From Planctomycetaceae bacterium (GTDB taxonomy: Bacteria > Planctomycetota > Planctomycetia > Pirellulales > Thermoguttaceae): a stretch of 5,692 nt of DNA. Both the position numbers and the translations under genes were made by a program. The stretch's first letter is position 1. Each line of letters starts with the position of its first letter. This document shows, piece after piece, positions 5,547 through 5,692 of this stretch. The DNA lies in NCBI GenBank assembly GCA_009783865.1, contig WRCR01000280.1, forward strand, positions 1 to 5,692, in the 5' to 3' direction. The notes under the pieces were generated by a model, which was not told the DNA's origin, searched no databases, and saw only the letters and a program-made list of their open reading frames with translations.

Positions 5547-5692
5547 CGATTTTCCTAAGTAGTTGTCCCTAAACTCTAACATATTGGAGTATTTAGGGTT
5601 GTGTAAAAAGGGTGTAGCCGCGATTTTAGGTAGCGATTTTGTTGATTTGGGCAAACCGGGCATTCTTACACAGCGTCCAGAAATCATCCCAA
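5547..5692. other. Downstream intergenic region to the window edge
   Basis: No gene can be named here. The stretch has an imperfect hairpin (5567-5598), a direct repeat GCGATTTT at 5620-5627 and 5633-5640, and a spaced inverted repeat TGTGTAA (5600-5606) / TTACACA (5666-5672). One + strand frame is open from 5563 to the edge, with TTG codons at 5584 and 5599 as possible starts, but there is no ATG, so the 5' end of a next gene is possible and unproven. A minus-strand frame is also open here, but most of it lies over the preceding gene. Confidence 0.5.
5567..5598 (+). terminator. Imperfect hairpin after the operon, possible terminator
   Basis: CCCTAAA (5567-5573) pairs exactly with TTTAGGG (5592-5598). 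After a two-base bulge (5590-5591) the stem continues as CTC (5574-5576) with GAG (5587-5589). It begins 20 bases after the operon's final stop codon, where a transcript end is expected. The stem is A+T-rich in its centre and the following TTGTGT is a poor T-tract, so termination may be weak. Confidence 0.35.

Noticed and set aside
5307..5687. Minus-strand open frame of 126 codons at the right edge
   Set aside because: Most of it overlaps the GspG-like tail of the fusion gene on the opposite strand, and no domain is visible.
1..5692. Mobile element, CRISPR array, tRNA or rRNA
   Set aside because: I saw no transposase or integrase motifs, no regularly spaced repeats with spacers, no cloverleaf with a plausible anticodon arm, and no conserved rRNA segments.

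Overview
The window looks like an ordinary chromosomal segment of a planctomycete. The main reasons are the two-membrane-segment protein that starts with a J-like 'NYYQLLGF' module followed by an MshEN/GspE-N-type domain, and the large membrane protein ending in a GspG-like 'DPFS...LYSVGPNGID' tail. Both are architectures I associate with Pirellulales-type planctomycetes. None of the four genes has a convincing Shine-Dalgarno sequence, which also fits that phylum. Base composition by eye is moderate (near 45-50% GC), lower than in most free-living Pirellulales, so a gut-associated or otherwise AT-shifted lineage is possible. That placement is inference.

Layout, all genes on the + strand. Positions 1-452 are non-coding or undecided: two G+C-rich hairpins, a short repeat and candidate promoters. 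Positions 453-1178 encode a membrane protein with a DUF4190-like double-TM region and a soluble DUF3299-like C-terminal domain. A T-rich gap of 78 bases follows. Positions 1257-5546 hold three tightly packed genes with gaps of 5 and 4 bases, almost certainly one transcript: the J-like/MshEN membrane protein, glucose-1-phosphate cytidylyltransferase (rfbF), and a very long protein whose N-terminus is a complete ComB-type 2-phosphosulfolactate phosphatase. Positions 5547-5692 carry an imperfect hairpin that could end the transcript, plus short repeats running to the window edge.

The three operon genes do not form a textbook pathway. RfbF makes CDP-glucose, the entry to CDP-dideoxyhexoses or other CDP-sugars, but no CDP-glucose 4,6-dehydratase lies next to it here. 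ComB hydrolyses phosphosulfolactate, but no ComA is seen here. The other two products are planctomycete membrane proteins of unknown role.

The most notable observations are the in-frame fusion of ComB to a membrane protein with a GspG-like tail, and a perfect 16-base tandem duplication at the 3' end of that gene. The duplication shifts the frame and replaces what looks like the original acidic C-terminus with an Arg/Gly-rich one. I see no mobile element, CRISPR array, rRNA or tRNA, and no clear new defence or biosynthetic system.
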